Assembly: GCF_900112135.1 (NCBI RefSeq)
Contig: NZ_FOLC01000003.1
Span: 242,562 to 306,561, forward strand
Direction: 5' to 3'
From: Collimonas sp. OK412
GTDB taxonomy: Bacteria > Pseudomonadota > Gammaproteobacteria > Burkholderiales > Burkholderiaceae_D
Length of the DNA: 64,000 bases
Under the pieces are notes generated by a model. That model was given only the letters and a program-made list of their open reading frames with translations, was not told where the DNA came from and did no database searches. This document shows, in pieces, positions 62,967 through 64,000 of this stretch (the stretch's first letter is position 1; the number at the start of each line of letters is the position of its first letter). The translations under genes were made by a program, and so were the position numbers.

Positions 62967-64000
62967 ATGACGAATGCAAAATCCTGCCTGGAACCGGCCC
63001 AGGTAGTCTGCCCACGTGCGTTGCCGATGGATTGCGGAAAATATTGTGACTTCAATTTAAACATCGGCATCTTTTTTGATGGTACCGACAACAATATGAA
63101 ACGCGATACCCCATCACTTTCCCAAAGCAATATTGCCCGTTTATTTCGCGCTTATCAAAACAGTCCAATGGAAGGCTTTTTTTCGCACTACATTCCCGGT
63201 GTCGCGACACCATTTGAAGAACTTGGCACCGATGGCGAAGACATACGAGAGGCTGCCGCCGGCAAGGGCGGTGAGCCGCGCATCATCTGGGGATTGCTGC
63301 AGGTCTTGAATTCTGTGCATAGTTTTGTGAGTCGAGGTGAAACCATGTTTGATATCGACCAAATGAGGGTTCTATGCAGCGACCACTGGGTAAAGCAGGA
63401 CAACTCACGTGAATGGCCAGCGCCCATCCCGTCCGAAGAAGATAAGATACTCAAAGAACTCGGCTTGAAATCCGGTTTGGTCGGTTACGAAAAAACGCGA
63501 GAAAATTTCTTGAAACAATGCGCCCTTAAACTCAGCGTGCACCTCAGGAAATCGACAACGCTGCCATGCCTGGCCGGCATTTATCTCGATGTGTTCGGCT
63601 TTTCCCGCGGCGCGGCCCAGGCGCGCGTGTTCACCACCTGGCTGCACCAATATTTCCTGATTGACTGCCAATTGTTCGGCATCCCCGCCTATGTCCGCAT
63701 GCTGGGCCTGATGGATACGGTCGCCTCGGTCGGCGCCACCAACGCCAACGATGGCGAAGGCCACTGGGATTGGGCCAAGCCGGAAAATCTGCGCATACAT
63801 CCGTGGGTCATGAACTGTGTCCACTATGTGGCACTGCATGAATTCCGCACCGTATTCCCCGTCGAAAGCCTATATCAGGGCGATGTTTTACCGGACAATT
63901 GTTACGAACACTACTATCCCGGCGCGCATGCCGACGTCGGCGGCGGTTATGCGCCAGGCGCGCAAGGCAAGGCGGTGCGTATCGTTGATGGCGTACCGGT
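62967..64000 (+). CDS. Tle1-like T6SS phospholipase effector (DUF2235), 5' part, runs off the right edge
   Basis: The first 344 residues of a lipase of the DUF2235/Tle1 type, delivered by type VI secretion to degrade membranes of rival cells. The frame is open to the window end. Family features are CDFNLNIGIFFDGTDNN at residues 27-43, the nucleophile elbow GFSRGAAQAR with Ser at about 213, LGLMDTVASVGATN, and HADVGGGYAPGA with the catalytic Asp at about 323; the catalytic His is expected beyond the edge or earlier and was not assigned. There is no signal peptide, as expected for a T6SS cargo. The N-terminus is rich in Cys. The DUF3304 immunity gene ends 2 nt upstream. Confidence 0.87.
   Translation, partial: MTNAKSCLEPAQVVCPRALPMDCGKYCDFNLNIGIFFDGTDNNMKRDTPSLSQSNIARLFRAYQNSPMEGFFSHYIPGVATPFEELGTDGEDIREAAAGKGGEPRIIWGLLQVLNSVHSFVSRGETMFDIDQMRVLCSDHWVKQDNSREWPAPIPSEEDKILKELGLKSGLVGYEKTRENFLKQCALKLSVHLRKSTTLPCLAGIYLDVFGFSRGAAQARVFTTWLHQYFLIDCQLFGIPAYVRMLGLMDTVASVGATNANDGEGHWDWAKPENLRIHPWVMNCVHYVALHEFRTVFPVESLYQGDVLPDNCYEHYYPGAHADVGGGYAPGAQGKAVRIVDGVP

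Overview
The window looks like chromosome of a GC-rich betaproteobacterium of the Burkholderiales, most like Oxalobacteraceae (Collimonas/Herbaspirillum-type). This is inferred from gene content and order, not from a database search: pstSCAB-phoUBR next to ppk, an intracellular PHB depolymerase, rsxB-nth, DUF1841, DUF2917, a Gcr-family membrane protein, and parE and parC flanking a lytic transglycosylase gene. I saw no rRNA, tRNA, CRISPR array, prophage or transposase gene. Most of the window is core chromosome; accessory character is strongest at 46.3-47.6 kb and from 62.1 kb to the end.

Layout. 1-3.1 kb: 5' part of carA (minus), a GlcG/HbpS-like gene, an NlpC/P60 peptidase and a patatin-like lipoprotein. 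3.2-13.1 kb: a phosphate block. pstS-pstC-pstA-pstB-phoU-phoB-phoR run on the minus strand and diverge from ppk-sixA. Good Pho boxes at the right distance from -10 hexamers stand before both pstS and ppk, and the pstS leader and pstS-pstC gap carry strong hairpins. 13.3-17.1 kb: phaZ, rsxB-nth, a VIT-family transporter and DUF1841. 17.2-26.3 kb: an HME-RND divalent metal efflux locus (czcCBA plus two small exported proteins) divergent from the sensor pair czcRS. 26.4-29.7 kb: two small c-type cytochromes, an intergenic imperfect palindrome and the Gcr-family protein. 29.8-31.9 kb: MoxR ATPase and VWA protein. 31.86-32.03 kb: a 168-bp element that is palindromic over its whole length and supplies the stop codon of a gene with two degenerate receiver domains. 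33.2-38.7 kb: parE, lytic transglycosylase, parC. 38.7-44.1 kb: aminotransferase and RidA; then EamA, LysE and DUF2917 genes divergent from a MocR regulator preceded by five copies of an 11-bp repeat. 44.3-46.3 kb: htpG with a sigma-32-type promoter. 46.3-51.3 kb: DUF6933-like gene, FitAB-type toxin-antitoxin, kbl-tdh threonine catabolism with a divergent XRE-cupin regulator, and a glycine-zipper lipoprotein. 51.5-61.6 kb: a Crp/Fnr regulator divergent from a long operon with two acyl-CoA-ligase-type enzymes, a complete branched-chain-amino-acid-type ABC transporter and an SDR. 61.6-64 kb: a DNA-deoxyinosine glycosylase, then a lower-GC type VI secretion module: a DUF3304 lipoprotein (probable immunity) and a truncated-by-window Tle1-like DUF2235 lipase, preceded by a decayed copy of the same gene junction.

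How the genes work together. Phosphate limitation sensed through PstSCAB/PhoU/PhoR should activate PhoB, which would drive both high-affinity uptake and polyphosphate synthesis from one intergenic region. Metal stress through CzcRS should drive CzcCBA. The tdh-kbl, MocR and Crp/Fnr loci each show the classic layout of a divergent regulator with a candidate operator between. The strongest leads for something undescribed are the palindromic element at 31.9 kb, the effector/immunity duplication scar at 62.2 kb, the five-repeat MocR region, the double pseudo-receiver protein, and the Crp/Fnr-ligase-transporter operon of unknown substrate.
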